Of a stretch of 64,000 bases of DNA, positions 50,582-61,795 are shown in pieces (positions within the stretch are counted from its first letter, which is position 1; each line of letters starts with the position of its first letter). Source of the DNA: Phytophthora sp. 'mugwort' (lineage: Eukaryota > Oomycota > Peronosporomycetes > Peronosporales > Peronosporaceae). Below the pieces are notes generated by a model. The model saw only the letters and a program-made list of their open reading frames with translations, made no database searches and had not been told where the DNA came from. The position numbers were made by a program, and so were the translations under genes. The DNA lies in NCBI GenBank assembly GCA_033558025.1, contig JAUCEF010000014.1, forward strand, positions 3,472,001 to 3,536,000, read 5' to 3'.

Positions 50582-51471
50582 ATGGCGACTAAGGGTCAAG
50601 TCTTGATCGATCTGTGGGAGGCGACTCAAGTCGAGCTGCACGGAAAGTATTCAGCGAAGCGAGTGCAAAGTCTGGCAAGATACTCCAAGGAGACAAGTTA
50701 CTGCGTTCTATCGCCGTTATGCTGGCTACCCCACTTCGATGCTTAGCCGCAACTCTTTTTATTGATATTCCACCACTCGCTGATCCGGATGAAGGCGTTC
50801 AAGCGAATAATCCCTTCTTCGCGCGTCAATTCTACAACTATCTACTGATGACTTTTATCGTCATTCTCCGGGGTGCCAGCTTTACCGTATACAACTGGAC
50901 GTGTCGTGTTAGAGATACAATTGTGGTGGCGACATTGAGCGTCGGCATTCTCTACGCACTCACGTCGACTATCGGGTTCCCTCTTCCTTTCACTCTGCTT
51001 ACCATGATGCCTGCTTGGGTAGCGCTGAACTCGGCCTCTATGGTTCTTCAATGGTGCAGAAAGATTGGAGACGCCCCTGAAGCGCGGCAATGCTCATTAA
51101 CATGTTGAAATTGTGATGTACGAAATCCTGATGGTCTTTATCTACCCACCGTATTTCTACGTGTTCGCAGCACTGTCCGAGACGGGCCAGACGATGTTTT
51201 CGCTCCTGCTACCACTGATCAAGATCTTTATGAGGAATCTCTTGCACAAGCCGCTACTCACCTGGGAGATGACACTTTGTTATCGTATTGCATGCAGAGC
51301 TCTCCTTCGATGTCAAATATTGCGGCGCTCATGTTTGCCCACATGCTGCTACTGGGATTTTCGTTACGCGATATTGACATTGCACGCTCCGGTTTGGAAA
51401 AATTGGGACGTCAAGTCGACAGCGAGTGTTTCACCGATCACAAGAGGAATCTGACAATAGCGCGCAACTAG
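50582..51471 (+). pseudogene. Frameshifted member of an oomycete multi-membrane-span protein family
   Basis: Conceptual pieces in order: LIDLWEATQVELHGKYSAKR and VQSLARYSKETS from the ATG at 50582, then after a frame change near 50700 LRSIAVMLATPLRCLAATL, PPLADPDEGVQANNPFFARQ and hydrophobic segments up to TIGFPLPFTLLTMMPAWVAL; after further changes near 51090-51115 YEILMVFIYPPYFYVFAAL, SLLLPLIKIFMRNLL; and finally SYCMQSSPSMSNIAALMFAH to the end. I recall a repeated Phytophthora family with these words (HGKYS, RVQSLARY, IYPPYFY, SYCMQ) and five to seven membrane spans, without known function. At least three frameshifts and a likely small deletion before SYCMQ make this copy inactive. Confidence 0.6.
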
Positions 51472-53079
51472 GGGATCTGATGTATAGTATTCCAATTGCT
51501 TCTAAGTGCGCTACGATACACAACTCGGAATGATTTCTTGCCACTACATACCTACGCTAAGATCTATACACCGTTGATAGAGCCGAGCCACAGATGGACT
51601 CAACCGGGACCACGTGATAATTTTGTTAGCAGCAGCTTCACTAGAAGATGGACGGTAAACTAAGCGTGTTTGTATGCAACTGTAGCCGTTTCCCCACTCC
51701 CGTGGAGAAGCATTTCCTCGTCAACTCTCTTGGCCACCGCGTCCACCTAGGAAGCGGTCATCGCTGAGTGGTGAGCAGTGCGAGGAAGTTCAGCTGTCCA
51801 GAAGCACAGGCTGGCCCCTGACCCCGTCGTGAAGGGATACGGATGGTGAGGAGGAAGACTTTGGCACCGGCAACCCCCGGGCGGGTCTTTACGGCTGCTT
51901 CCAGCAAGGTAGCCCGGTATTTACATGCAGAGTGGGCGCTCATGCTCTTTGACATGCATACACAAGAGATATCTACGTGAACTCTCGCGCCTGTACGGTC
52001 GAGACAGCATCAATAGCTCAGTCACAACCCCCACAGTCTCTCTCTGTGGCCCCCACCACCCTACTATCTAGCTGCCCTCATAATGCACGCGTCTCTACTA
52101 GCTTACCTCGCTTTAAGCTTTTGTCCTCTGTTGGCTGCAGCCCGTGTCCGGCACTAGGTAGTTCTTTTAGACTTAAAGTAGCGCTGGCCAACACTAATTC
52201 GCAACTGCGGGTCGAGCTGCGGTCGCAGCTCGACATGTGGCGGTAGCGAATAGTTCTCAATTCGGCGTATGAACTGGTCTGAGAACCTACGCTATCATTC
52301 AGATGATCAGCATCTTCCCTTGTGCTAACTTTGAATTCACCTCCCCACTCCCCCCGCGAAAGAGATGAAAAATTGTTTTGGGTGCGGTTGTGTTGTGTTG
52401 ACTCAACTTTAACGCTGAAACTACCGTCAGAAGAAATAGATTTTTGCACCGGAAAGTGTTTCCAGACAGCAAGAGAGAGAGAGAGCGTAGCTGACTTCAT
52501 TTGAGGCAGTGACTGAAGGGCCGGAAATTTTGAATCGGTTACTTTTATGGATCGTAGACTTCGAAAAATATATGCTACTTTACCCAGGTTACTAGTGCGC
52601 AGCCAAACCAGCAAAGGTGACCGAGTTCAAAATGAAATTACGAGGCAGAATATACGTTATCAAACGGTCTCGATACAAGTTCTAAGCCCGCTACGGCTTC
52701 GCCTTCGCTTTTGCTCGCTGTGTTCGCCGGCTACCATGCTATTAGGTAGAGTTGTTTCGTGCATCGGAAACTGCGTCCCAAAGCATGCCCACGCACGTAA
52801 TTTCGAAAAGTTGGATTTTGTTCCTATTTGACACGCCCTTGGGTTACTGGATCTAATTCGCTTTGCTTGACAAAAAACTTCTGGAACTTGGTGTAAAATG
52901 AAATTGAAATGTTAGAAGAGTGTTTGGCCTATCCTACCGTCCTGCTCTAGAACAGCTTCATACTAGTTCATATCCATTCGGCCTTGGTTCCGCATCGTAT
53001 CCATCTTTCAGCATTGAGTTCCTTTCATCTTGGGTTGCTTGGTCCTTGGCGTCTCTTGGTTCGGGAACCGTCTCTTTAG
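51472..53079. other. 1.6-kb region without recognisable gene
   Basis: Short frames on both strands, none protein-like. An AG-run (AGAGAGAGAGAG) lies near 52473-52486. The right end may contain LTR-like remnant of the adjacent gypsy element, but no boundary could be set. Confidence 0.35.
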
Positions 53080-56000
53080 CGGGCGATGCCATACTCCCCC
53101 CCCCGAAGCTTTTTTCTTAGCACGAGAAAGTGCGGCGGATGCTGATTTCTTGCTGTGTGTTGCCTTTGTTCACCACGACCGTGCCATTGTTGTGCACAAC
53201 GCGGATAGAATGGGGTATCTGCAATACGTTTGGTCTTGCCATGGAACCGCTTGGGTACTTTGATCTTTACTTGGTCGCTGGGCAGATAGTCGTACTCCAG
53301 TCACTTGTCGATTTTGCGGTCATTGTCTGCAAGGATGACGTTGAATCGACGCTTGTTATGTAGCTCCAGTTTTCGTCGTGGAGCTGGCGCGAGATCATAT
53401 CTTAGCCAAACACAAGTTTATCGGGTGATGCATTAAAGATGCTGTGGTAGCTGGCGCGGATTGCAAGACAAAAGGCCGTGTAGTGAATCACCTTGGTCCA
53501 GCCTGCATCTTCATGGTTGCGTATCACGTTCAGGTCTCTAAGTGCACGCGCTCGCAGATTGCGTTGGCTTGCGGGTTCTTCAAGGTGACTGGCTTGTCTT
53601 TATTTCCGTAGCTGTGTACCAGTCTTAAAATTCCTTGTCTGTAAACTCAAGCCCGATTCCATGTACTATCTGCCTCGGTCTCGGGTAGCGACAGAGACAC
53701 TCGCAGTCGAAGCTCTCCGCTGTCATGAATGCGCGTTTGTCTGGCTGGATGCCAACTGCGAGACAACGGGTGGCTTGGTCGAGAATTGTGATTTCATAGC
53801 TGCCGCCTTCATAGGGTCCAATGAGGTCGACGAGCACGATATCAAAGGGTGGTTGACCGCTCTTAGAGTTCGTGGTGACAGCATGCCATGATGTTGTTTT
53901 CCCATGTAGTTTTGTTTTTCTTGCATGTGACACACTTCGCCACAAACTTCGCGATAGAGCTCTTCATGTTTGGCCAGTAGAAGGTCTAGCGCATGGTTTT
54001 GAAGTGGCGTTCACTGGCGGGGTGCCTGGTTACAGTGATACCAGGCTATCAGATCATTTTGTATGCTGCCCGGAGCGGACTCTCTTTTGGTATGTTGTAA
54101 GCGTGCATCCCAACAGCGGCATGAGCTGATAGTCCGGGTTGTTGCCGGCTACACATGCGGCCTTGAATTTCTGCATTATTTTGTCATCCGCTTGGTATTC
54201 GCGGGTAACTGGGCCGTGCATGACACATTTGTACTGGGTGTTCAGTGCATATATTTCCTCGTTCAATTGCGGGCCGTCGCTCATTGCGAAACGCATGCGT
54301 GATAAGGCGTCGCATTCCCCCTTGATGTACTTCATAGTCAAGCGATATTGAGAGAATAGCAATTGCCAACGCTTGACGCGGAGGCTGTTCTCGGCTGGGT
54401 AGATCAGGTTCTTGTGGTCAGTATGCACCACCACTGGGAACCCGAGGAGAATCGTCCTGTACTCTCGAAGTAGTTCGACGTTAAATAGAAACTCCAATTC
54501 CATGTCGTGTAGTTGACTTCGTGCTTGGTCAGACTGCGTGAGTAACAGGCCAGAATTTTGACGCCTTGCATTATGATCCCTCCGACTTGCATGCCATTGG
54601 CGTCGGCGTATACGTCGAACGGCTTCTCAAAGTCTGGGAACAATAGATATACAGCCTCTGCAAAGGGTCGCTGACTGTCACGGAAGGCCATGGTGCCGCT
54701 TTGTAGCCACGTGAACGGGACTTTCCAGCTTGTAAATCTGTGCAGCGGCTTGCAGAGTGTCGTCTTGTCCGGCACCATGTCTCGATACTACTTGATCATG
54801 CCAAGGAAGCGGTGGGGTTCCTTGCGGTTGAGGGGGACTGAGATCCTCTGTATCGCCTGAATCTCCCTGGCCTGGGGCTTAATCCCTTCGACCGAGAACG
54901 TGTAGCCCAAGTAGCCACCGTTTTTCAGGATGTGGGCGTTTCTTGCCGTTGAGCGTGACTCCGTAGAGGACCAAGCGCTCGAACACTATACACAAGTGCT
55001 CAAGGTACTCTATTTCGTTTATCGAGAATACGAGGATGTCGTCATGGTAGAAGACGACAAATTCAGGTCGTCGAAAATCTTCCCCATGCAGGCCTGGTAT
55101 TCATCCGGGTCCATGGAGATGCCCATGGCTACATATAACGACCTACCAATACGCCACGTGATGAACTCCATCCGCCATAGTTAAGGATAAAATTGAAACA
55201 GCAGCAGAAAAATCACCACATCAGAATAAAGTCATATGATTGGACAAAAACGCAAATTTAACTTCAGAAAACCGAATTAACTGGTCCCAAGATAATGGTA
55301 ATGCACATATCCAGCCCAAAATGTTCAAAAACAAAGCAAATATTTTGTTATGCTAGCCCCATAGTTCGAAGTAGCTCAGCATAAAGGGCAAAAACACACT
55401 TCTCGGCTGATTTCAGTATGGAACCAGCACATTTGGCCCAGGACAGCACTTTCGTGAACCTTACTATTAGTAATAAGTTTAGAATTGATTTGTGTCTTAT
55501 CCGATACATTGGAGTTAAACTTCAATTCTAGCATTGTTTTTCAGAGAAGTTGTACATCTTATCCACCCGTTTATAGCAGTAAAGCTAGAGCAGCTCTCTT
55601 GGACAACTTGTATTTCGGAAAGTGCATGATTACACCAAGCACTGTTGCAAACAGCCATTTTCATGAAAATACGCAACACTCCGTAATTTTTCTCAATACG
55701 GACCTAGGCTACCACTCTCTCGTTGCGTATTTTGCTGTGCGGGGAATTTGTCGTTCGTTGTCTGTAGACGCTTGTACTGGAACTTCCCAAAAGATAGGCA
55801 GAATGCCCTGAACGATGACTGTGCCTTGCGAGTCTTTCTTGCATAGTATCCGAGATTAACATCAAACATGGAGTTACACTTCGCTTTGGCGAGCCGCGTC
55901 AGCACTTCACGTATTTGCGGCATGTAGTACGGGTTCGGTTTGTGGTATTAGTTTAGCCAGCGGTAGTCGATCAGCAGGCGCAGAGACCTGTCGGGATTGA

Positions 56001-57500
56001 CCAGAAAAATCGCAGGTGATTTCATCTTTTGAGTCTTAGACTTATTCCAGCACGTCTTCGTCAATGCGTCGGTCTTATCGATGCCTCCGTCTTGTACTCG
56101 ATGCTACGATGGCAGCCTATTGCTATGCATGCGCTGGCTTGTAGTGGGTGAGAGGTTGCTTCGTAGTCTGGGAAGCGCATCCGTCCGAGGTGTCCGTCGT
56201 GCTGGTCTCGATGCTTGACCGGCAGTGCCAGATATCGTTGGGCGAGTTCGCCGTCAAGTTGATAAGGGAGGAGTTGCTCCGGCTCGACGGCCTTGTCGGC
56301 GGATTCCTTCGACTCCTCCGGGAACTCGTGGTTTTGCTGTTCATCGGCGCCATGGGCCGATGCACTATGGCCGCTATTTAAGCGAAGGCTGCGGTCTTCC
56401 CACTGCACGACTTTGTGCTTATAGTTGACGATCAGGCCGAGTGCGTTGACAGGGTCGCGGCAAATACCATTATATCCGATCTGTCCTCGACCACCTCAAA
56501 TCGGTGGTTGTGTCTGGTTTGAGATGTGGGAAGCGGAACTGGGCTACCGTCGAGCTACTATTGGTGGCGGTTGGTGGTGTCAAAGATTGTCAGCAAGCCG
56601 GGGATAAACTTCCGGACTGCCAACACGTTGGTTGCGAGCGCCTTGCGGCTGATAATTCTCTTCGAGGCGCCACTGTCGAGCACGGCCTCGAACTACTGCC
56701 CGCGGCGGCGGGCTTCACCGCGATGCCCAGGGGCGCGCTTTGGAACGTTCTTTCTCCTCAACTAGTCTGGCAAACTTGAGTTATTCCTCCTGACTGGAGG
56801 AATCGGCACTTACGTCCGAGTCTGCCTCCAACACTGAGTCATTGTTGATGCACGGGTAATGCGGCTTCCTTTGTGGGCGGCCTTCGGCTTCGATTCCGCG
56901 TTTGTGTTCCTCCTTTTTTTGATTGCTTGTGTTAAGCGACACTGTCTTGTGAAATGAGCACTACCTGTCTTGCTTGTTCCGGCTGTTGGAGCCATGGTCC
57001 TTCTTCGGGTCTGGGATTTCTGAGTCTGTTTGCGTGTTCATGGATCGCACCAAAAAGTAGTTCCGGTTGTCCTTGTCTTTAACCGACAGTCGCTTCTCCG
57101 CTCTCTCGAGCCTGTTAGAGTAAAGCAGAGCTGGTTGAGGTGCTCCTTTGTCACCGCAGACGGTTCCGTATTAGGCTTGAAAGTAGGTGCAGCTACACCT
57201 TGCTGCGACGCCAACCTCTTAATACCTGAGGGTGAGTCTTGCAGATTCCCACTGGAACTTCGAGTCATCTCAGGGGATACAACCGCAATTGGCAACACTT
57301 CAAACAATTGAGTTGAGTTAACCGAGTCCTGTGGCCAGTAGATACGACTCCAAACTCGTTTTGATGCGCGCCACAAGGTGTCCCACCAAACATTCACACG
57401 AATCAGCAAATTTGCACAGGCACTCGGACTTCTAAATTTCGCAAGTTGCCCGAAACGCTTTGCCGATTGTCTTACAGCGACGCTGTTGATGTACATTGCG
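53080..57500 (-). mobile_element. Decayed Ty3/gypsy retrotransposon (gag end, PR, RT, RNase H, integrase)
   Basis: Minus-strand order from right to left fits Ty3/gypsy. A gag C-terminus near 57130-56880 has a CSFHK zinc-knuckle remnant. The protease LDSGASKRIISRK is near 56690. RT begins near 56030 (SPAIFLVNPDRSLRLLIDYRWLN; FGKFQYKRL) and continues after a foreign insertion with AMGISMDPDEYQACMGKIF and FYHDDILVFS near 55120-55010. RNase H is at 54780-54250 (FDVYADANGMQVGGII; ACYSRSLTKHEVNY; VVHTDHKNLIYP). The integrase core is at 53945-53360 (IVLVDLIGPYEGGSYEITIL; NPQANAICERVHLE). Stops and frameshifts are many. The RT Asp-Asp box reads HDD in place of the usual DD with a preceding aromatic. 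No LTRs were identified. A different lineage from the copy at 42-44 kb, as the protein words differ. Confidence 0.8.
55132..55764. mobile_element. 633-bp TA-flanked non-autonomous insertion inside gypsy RT
   Basis: Flanked by TA at 55130-55131 and 55765-55766. The ends are imperfect inverted repeats: left CATATAACGACCTACCAAT, right (inverted) CAGACAACGAACGACAAAT, about 17 of 23 positions alike. Removing the element and one TA joins the RT frame perfectly (YKRL-A-MGISMDPDE). It carries no transposase motif and is AT-rich. TA insertion and CA-start ends suggest a mariner- or pogo-type MITE. Confidence 0.7.
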
Positions 57501-58440
57501 ACCCACTAGAGGTATCTCCACAACACATGTAGCGCCAGGAGCTCCAACGCATACACGCCACGTTGCCATCACTTCGCCAATGCCAAGGGGAACTAATCGA
57601 CTGGGGGAGCAATATCAGCAAACGGTTTGTCACGGACAATATCTTGATCCTACCGGTTCATCAAGTAGGAATACAGCCTTACGTTAAAAGAGCATGCAGA
57701 ACAGTTATTGACTTCACACCTTTAGCGGCACGCGCGAGCGACTTCTTGTCGGCCACCAGCAGCTTGTATCCGCGAACGAGGAGCTGAAGTGCTTGATGTA
57801 TCGCATCCTGGATCGGGTTGAACGCCCTCCTGATGTCGCTACTCCACTGTGCAGCTATCGCAGTACTCGCGAACTCAGGAGCAGTGGTGCTGCAGCTGCA
57901 CCACCCCATCTGCACCCGCCGATATTCGGTCAGGCTTGGCCGAATAGCTTGACAACGTTGAAGGGTAATCAGCTCTCTGATTTCCTGGTCCATTTCGTGA
58001 TGGAGGACCTCAGGTCTCTCCCTAAGACCCTTGGAAATCGCGGTAAAAACAAACTGCTTGCGTGCGGTCGAAATCGTTGCTTTCGTCGCCGACCTGAGCA
58101 ACCTCCCACTGTCACCACCTTCTTCTCGCGAGTCCGATCGAATGCAACGATTTCCGCTATGAGAGAATGGCCAGTCAGTGTGAGGCTGTGTTAGTGAACG
58201 GATTTACCAAAGCTACAGATGGAGCACGAAAACGCGGACGATCCGGAAAGCTTACCGGTATTCTCAAGGTACGGAGCGATTTGAATGGTCAGCAGCGAGC
58301 AATATTTCTATCGCTTCCACGCATCCGATTTCAACGGTTCGTTCAACTCAGCATTGACGATGGGCTTTCATAGATAACGCGAGAATATATCGTCAGCTAG
58401 ATAAACAATTCGATCTTGATTCAAACGTTTCCATTGCATT
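57501..58440. other. Region without recognisable gene
   Basis: An open minus-strand frame at 58101-57679 (140 codons) has protein-like helices (LHHEMDQEIRELITLQRC) but no motif I know; it may be further gag sequence of the adjacent element or an unrelated remnant. The rest shows nothing. Confidence 0.3.
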
Positions 58441-58659
58441 CAATTAGAAAACTTTGAACATGTCTGCTCATGCCCCAATGAAGTCTAACCTGACGACGTC
58501 GATGGTGGTGACCGAGAAGAACATCACACAGATGGCCGAACTCGCCCCGATCCACAAGCGCACCAGCGAGCGAGCACTCCACCAGCCTCATGCACAACGC
58601 CGAGGCAGCAATGCGCACCGTCCAGGAAGCACGACGCCGTGGCACCCTTCCCGAAAGAA

Positions 58660-58767
58660 GTCCACAAGTACGTCAACGAGACAGCCTCCACACACTCCAC
58701 AAGCACGCCAGCGAGATAGCCCTCCACACGGTCCACGAGCACGCCAACTAGCGAGCGCCCCCCACAC
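58660..58767. repeat. Three tandem units of about 36 bp
   Basis: Units start at 58660, 58695 and 58731, each with a TCCACaAGcACGccA...GAG..AGC...CTCCACAC pattern. They are diverged but clearly related, and lie inside an open plus-strand frame (58454-58894), where the repeat gives units like RQPPHTPQA / RDSPPHGPRA / LASAPHTP. Whether the frame is translated is unknown. Confidence 0.6.
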
Positions 58768-58894
58768 TCCTTCACACACGACGCCGGAGGCAGCACTCCA
58801 CACAGTCCGCACGGCCGAGCCCACTTGTCGCCGAGAATTCGCCACTGAGCAGTGGCCAGGTTCACAGGAAAATTTTGAACCAATCCAAGGATAA

Positions 58895-59840
58895 GAACGA
58901 AGTTACAGATGTTACAACAATTCTTTTATAGTGAAGCCAAGTTTAAACAGCCGCTTCGACGTAATCGCTATTTTCGGCCACGGCTTGGTAGACTTCGAGG
59001 GCTGAAGATAAGCCGACGATAAGCCGTACAGTTCGGAGGTACTGCTGAAATGGCTGAATTTCAACACTACTACAATTTTAAATTTGATTTTACATATAGT
59101 AACCACTTTCCAAACGTATTCGATTGCAAGTGCCACATGTACAAAGTAACCAGTTCAAAATAAAATCCAGGAGTATTAATATATAGAGATATCATAATAA
59201 TAGGTTTGCCATCATTTCTAAATTTGGAACGCTCTAAATAGTGGCGGACTGTCTACATGTTTGACGTAGTATTTTAATTAAAAAACACAATGCGACTTAT
59301 AGGTAACTTTCAAATATTTTCTCTTACATAGTTAACCAACTTTTTTCACCCTCTTCCTTGATGATTTTTTCAGTCCGCGATATATATTATTTTTTCGATG
59401 TCCTAACTCGGTAACACAACGACGCTATGACCGACGTTTGAATAAGCTTCATCGGTGATTTTGATGACGGTGGTGCTAGGTAACGAACATGTATGTTCCC
59501 TGAGCAGGTAACTAATGCATTAGTTTTCTGTTTCTGCAAGCCTACGTCGAAAGTGGATGACCTGTTCTGCGTCTTTGCTTGCTCTCTCCTGCTTCCGTCA
59601 CTGAAGTCAACTTGTCAGTAGATCACGCAGACTACACTTACTGTAGAACTCGCCTTTTCCCCGTGGTCTCACTCCCTGCCAACACGGCAAATTCCGTCGC
59701 CTACGGTTGCCCATATAGACGCACCAGGCCTCGCAAAATAAAAAAAAACAGTAAAAAAAAAACGGAACTGGAGGTAAACGATGAGCAGTAGTAACAACTG
59801 CAATAGCAGACGAGGTCAATAATCAATGACTGGATCAATA
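58895..59840. other. AT-rich region right of the tandem repeat
   Basis: No gene. AT-rich from 58900 to 59550; an A-run at 59740-59762. It probably contains the 3' non-coding end of the hAT element that follows on the minus strand; no terminal repeat was recognised. Confidence 0.35.
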
Positions 59841-61445
59841 TCAATGTATTGCAGTCGGCACATGAACGTGCCACCTACTCGTCTTGTCAATGAGCGACGA
59901 CGCGTTCCACATTTCGCGGTTCATGCGCAAGAAGGCTATCATTTCGAAGTTCTCCGGCAGCATGCAGCGGCGCTGCACGGTCATAATCGGCTTGTACGTC
60001 GAGAACAGCCGCTCGACCGTGTTCGACGTCGGTGGCACCAGCTTCGCCAGCGCGTCGACACGCGGCGCTTTTTGCCGTCGTGCAAGATGGCAACCGCGTA
60101 GTCGCAGCGCAGCTTCTTCTTCCTCTTGGCGGCCATTTGGTCGCCGCCACCGCCTTCTCCGTCGTCCTCGCTGTCGTTGGCCGCCTCAAAGCACTTGACT
60201 GCGCGCGCTTCGGCGGCTGTCAGGGTGTCGCCGTTACCGATCTTCACGAGCGCAGACAGAAGAGTGGACTATCTTGGCGGATGCGCGGAGATGCTCCGCC
60301 ATGATCAGGTAGTCCGCCACCACGCTGTCAAACAGAACCCGCACATCAGCGACTGTGATGCGCTCGTGTTGAAGCGCCGTGTACACCGTGTCCAGTTTTT
60401 CGAGGTCGGCAAGCAGCGCGATCAATTTTTTGTGGGACACACTACTCAGGACATAGTCGTCCACAGCCTCGATCTGCCGAATAGCATCACGGATGCGGGC
60501 GTAGCGGGCAGCCATAGCGTAGGTTGACGACCATCGGGTGCTATTCCGTTTGACAGGTTGGAGATCCGTGATTTTTTTTAGGGTGGCGTTGTTGTTGCAG
60601 TGACTCAACTGGATCATCAGGTAGTTGAGAGCGGCAAGCTCGTAGTCGGCGAGGAAGCGGTTGACCGCCAGGTTGAACCTGTGGCTGGCGCAGCCAACCA
60701 GCGGAACGCCGAGGAGAGTGGCGATCTTCTGGTTGGTGCTGCAGTTGTCGCCCACGATGAATGTCGATGGTCTGTTGTAGAGGTCGAGCACCGACCGGAT
60801 CATCGTGATGTGCGCCTCGGCAGTCTGGCTGCCTTCCTCCAGAGGAGACAAAGAGAGCAGTCACTCGCGCCGAGCCCCCATCACCTCGTAGACGCCGTAG
60901 AGCCCGACATAGTGCATAGAGCTGTGGAAAAGGTGTCAAATATCAGACCAAATGAGGTGCCCATCTCCCGATCGACGACTGCTCCCACGTTCTTCGCCAC
61001 CGTCTGAATGCACTGCTTCAAGGCCGTGGAGGAGATGGGAGGCCACTTGCTCATCGAACGCGGGACCGCGTTGTCGACCTCGGTGGTCGGCAGGTTGCGC
61101 TCGACGACCCACCGCAGCCACTGGAAGCGGTGGTTCGTCTCCTGCGAAACGAAGGCGAAGCTCTCGAGCCTGCCGCCAGCAGCCGCAGCCGCGTACATCT
61201 TTAATACAAAGGATGCTTGATGGTGATGTGCGACATCAGGTTGGAGTAGCCGCTACCGATCTGCCGCTTCCTTGCGATGCCGCACTCCTTGCACACGTAG
61301 CTGCCTGAGCCGAGGTCGTCGTAGATGAATGCGCAGATTCCTTGCTGTTGACCATCTTGGGTATTCGAAAGTGCCTTCGCATGAACGGAACGCGCAGCAG
61401 GAGGTGATGAAAATGGGTGGTTGCAAGCAGTGCAAGCGGACCACC
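59841..61445 (-). pseudogene. Decayed hAT transposase with BED finger
   Basis: Minus-strand order is that of a hAT transposase. A BED zinc finger lies near 61330-61205 (YVCKECGIARKRQIG; SNLMSHITIKHP). Then come SFAFVSQETNHRFQWLRWVV and GTSFGLIFDTFSTALC, followed by [38 protein letters not shown] (containing the GDN motif) and [20 protein letters not shown]. Further on are [19 protein letters not shown] and the C-terminal dimerisation part VPPTSNTVERLFSTYKPIM with MLPENFEMIAFLRMNREMW. Lesions: a stop and frame change near 61205, an in-frame TGA near 60858, and frame changes near 60240 and 60050. This matches a hAT family I remember as abundant in Phytophthora. Terminal repeats were not found. 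Confidence 0.8.
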
Positions 61446-61795
61446 AGTGAAATGGCCTATAACATATTATATAACATATTATTGGACCAATGTAAATTGT
61501 ACTGATTTAGCGTAACACCCCCGTAATAAGTAATTGAACTGTGATGATGCAATGTTTACTGCGCGGATATTATTTTTCCAGGGCCTGAGACGCACGGTCG
61601 AGCCATGTTCGATCTCGACGACGAGGTGTCACTTGGCTCTGCTCCGCTTGGGAAGCGTCGCCGACATCAGAGGGATACGAAGCCCTCTTATTGCATGCGG
61701 ATCGCAGGCTCTGGTCAAGTACCAACTGCTCACTCTTTAACTTGCTTCGACCTATTCAAATCTCCGGTATATAGTCCCCCCAATTTGAGATATCC
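61446..61795. other. 5' flank of second alpha/beta hydrolase
   Basis: Short AT-rich spacer. A TATA-like GGTATATAG sits near 61768-61776, about 20 bp before the hydrolase ATG, so the true leader must be short or the promoter is of another type. Confidence 0.35.
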
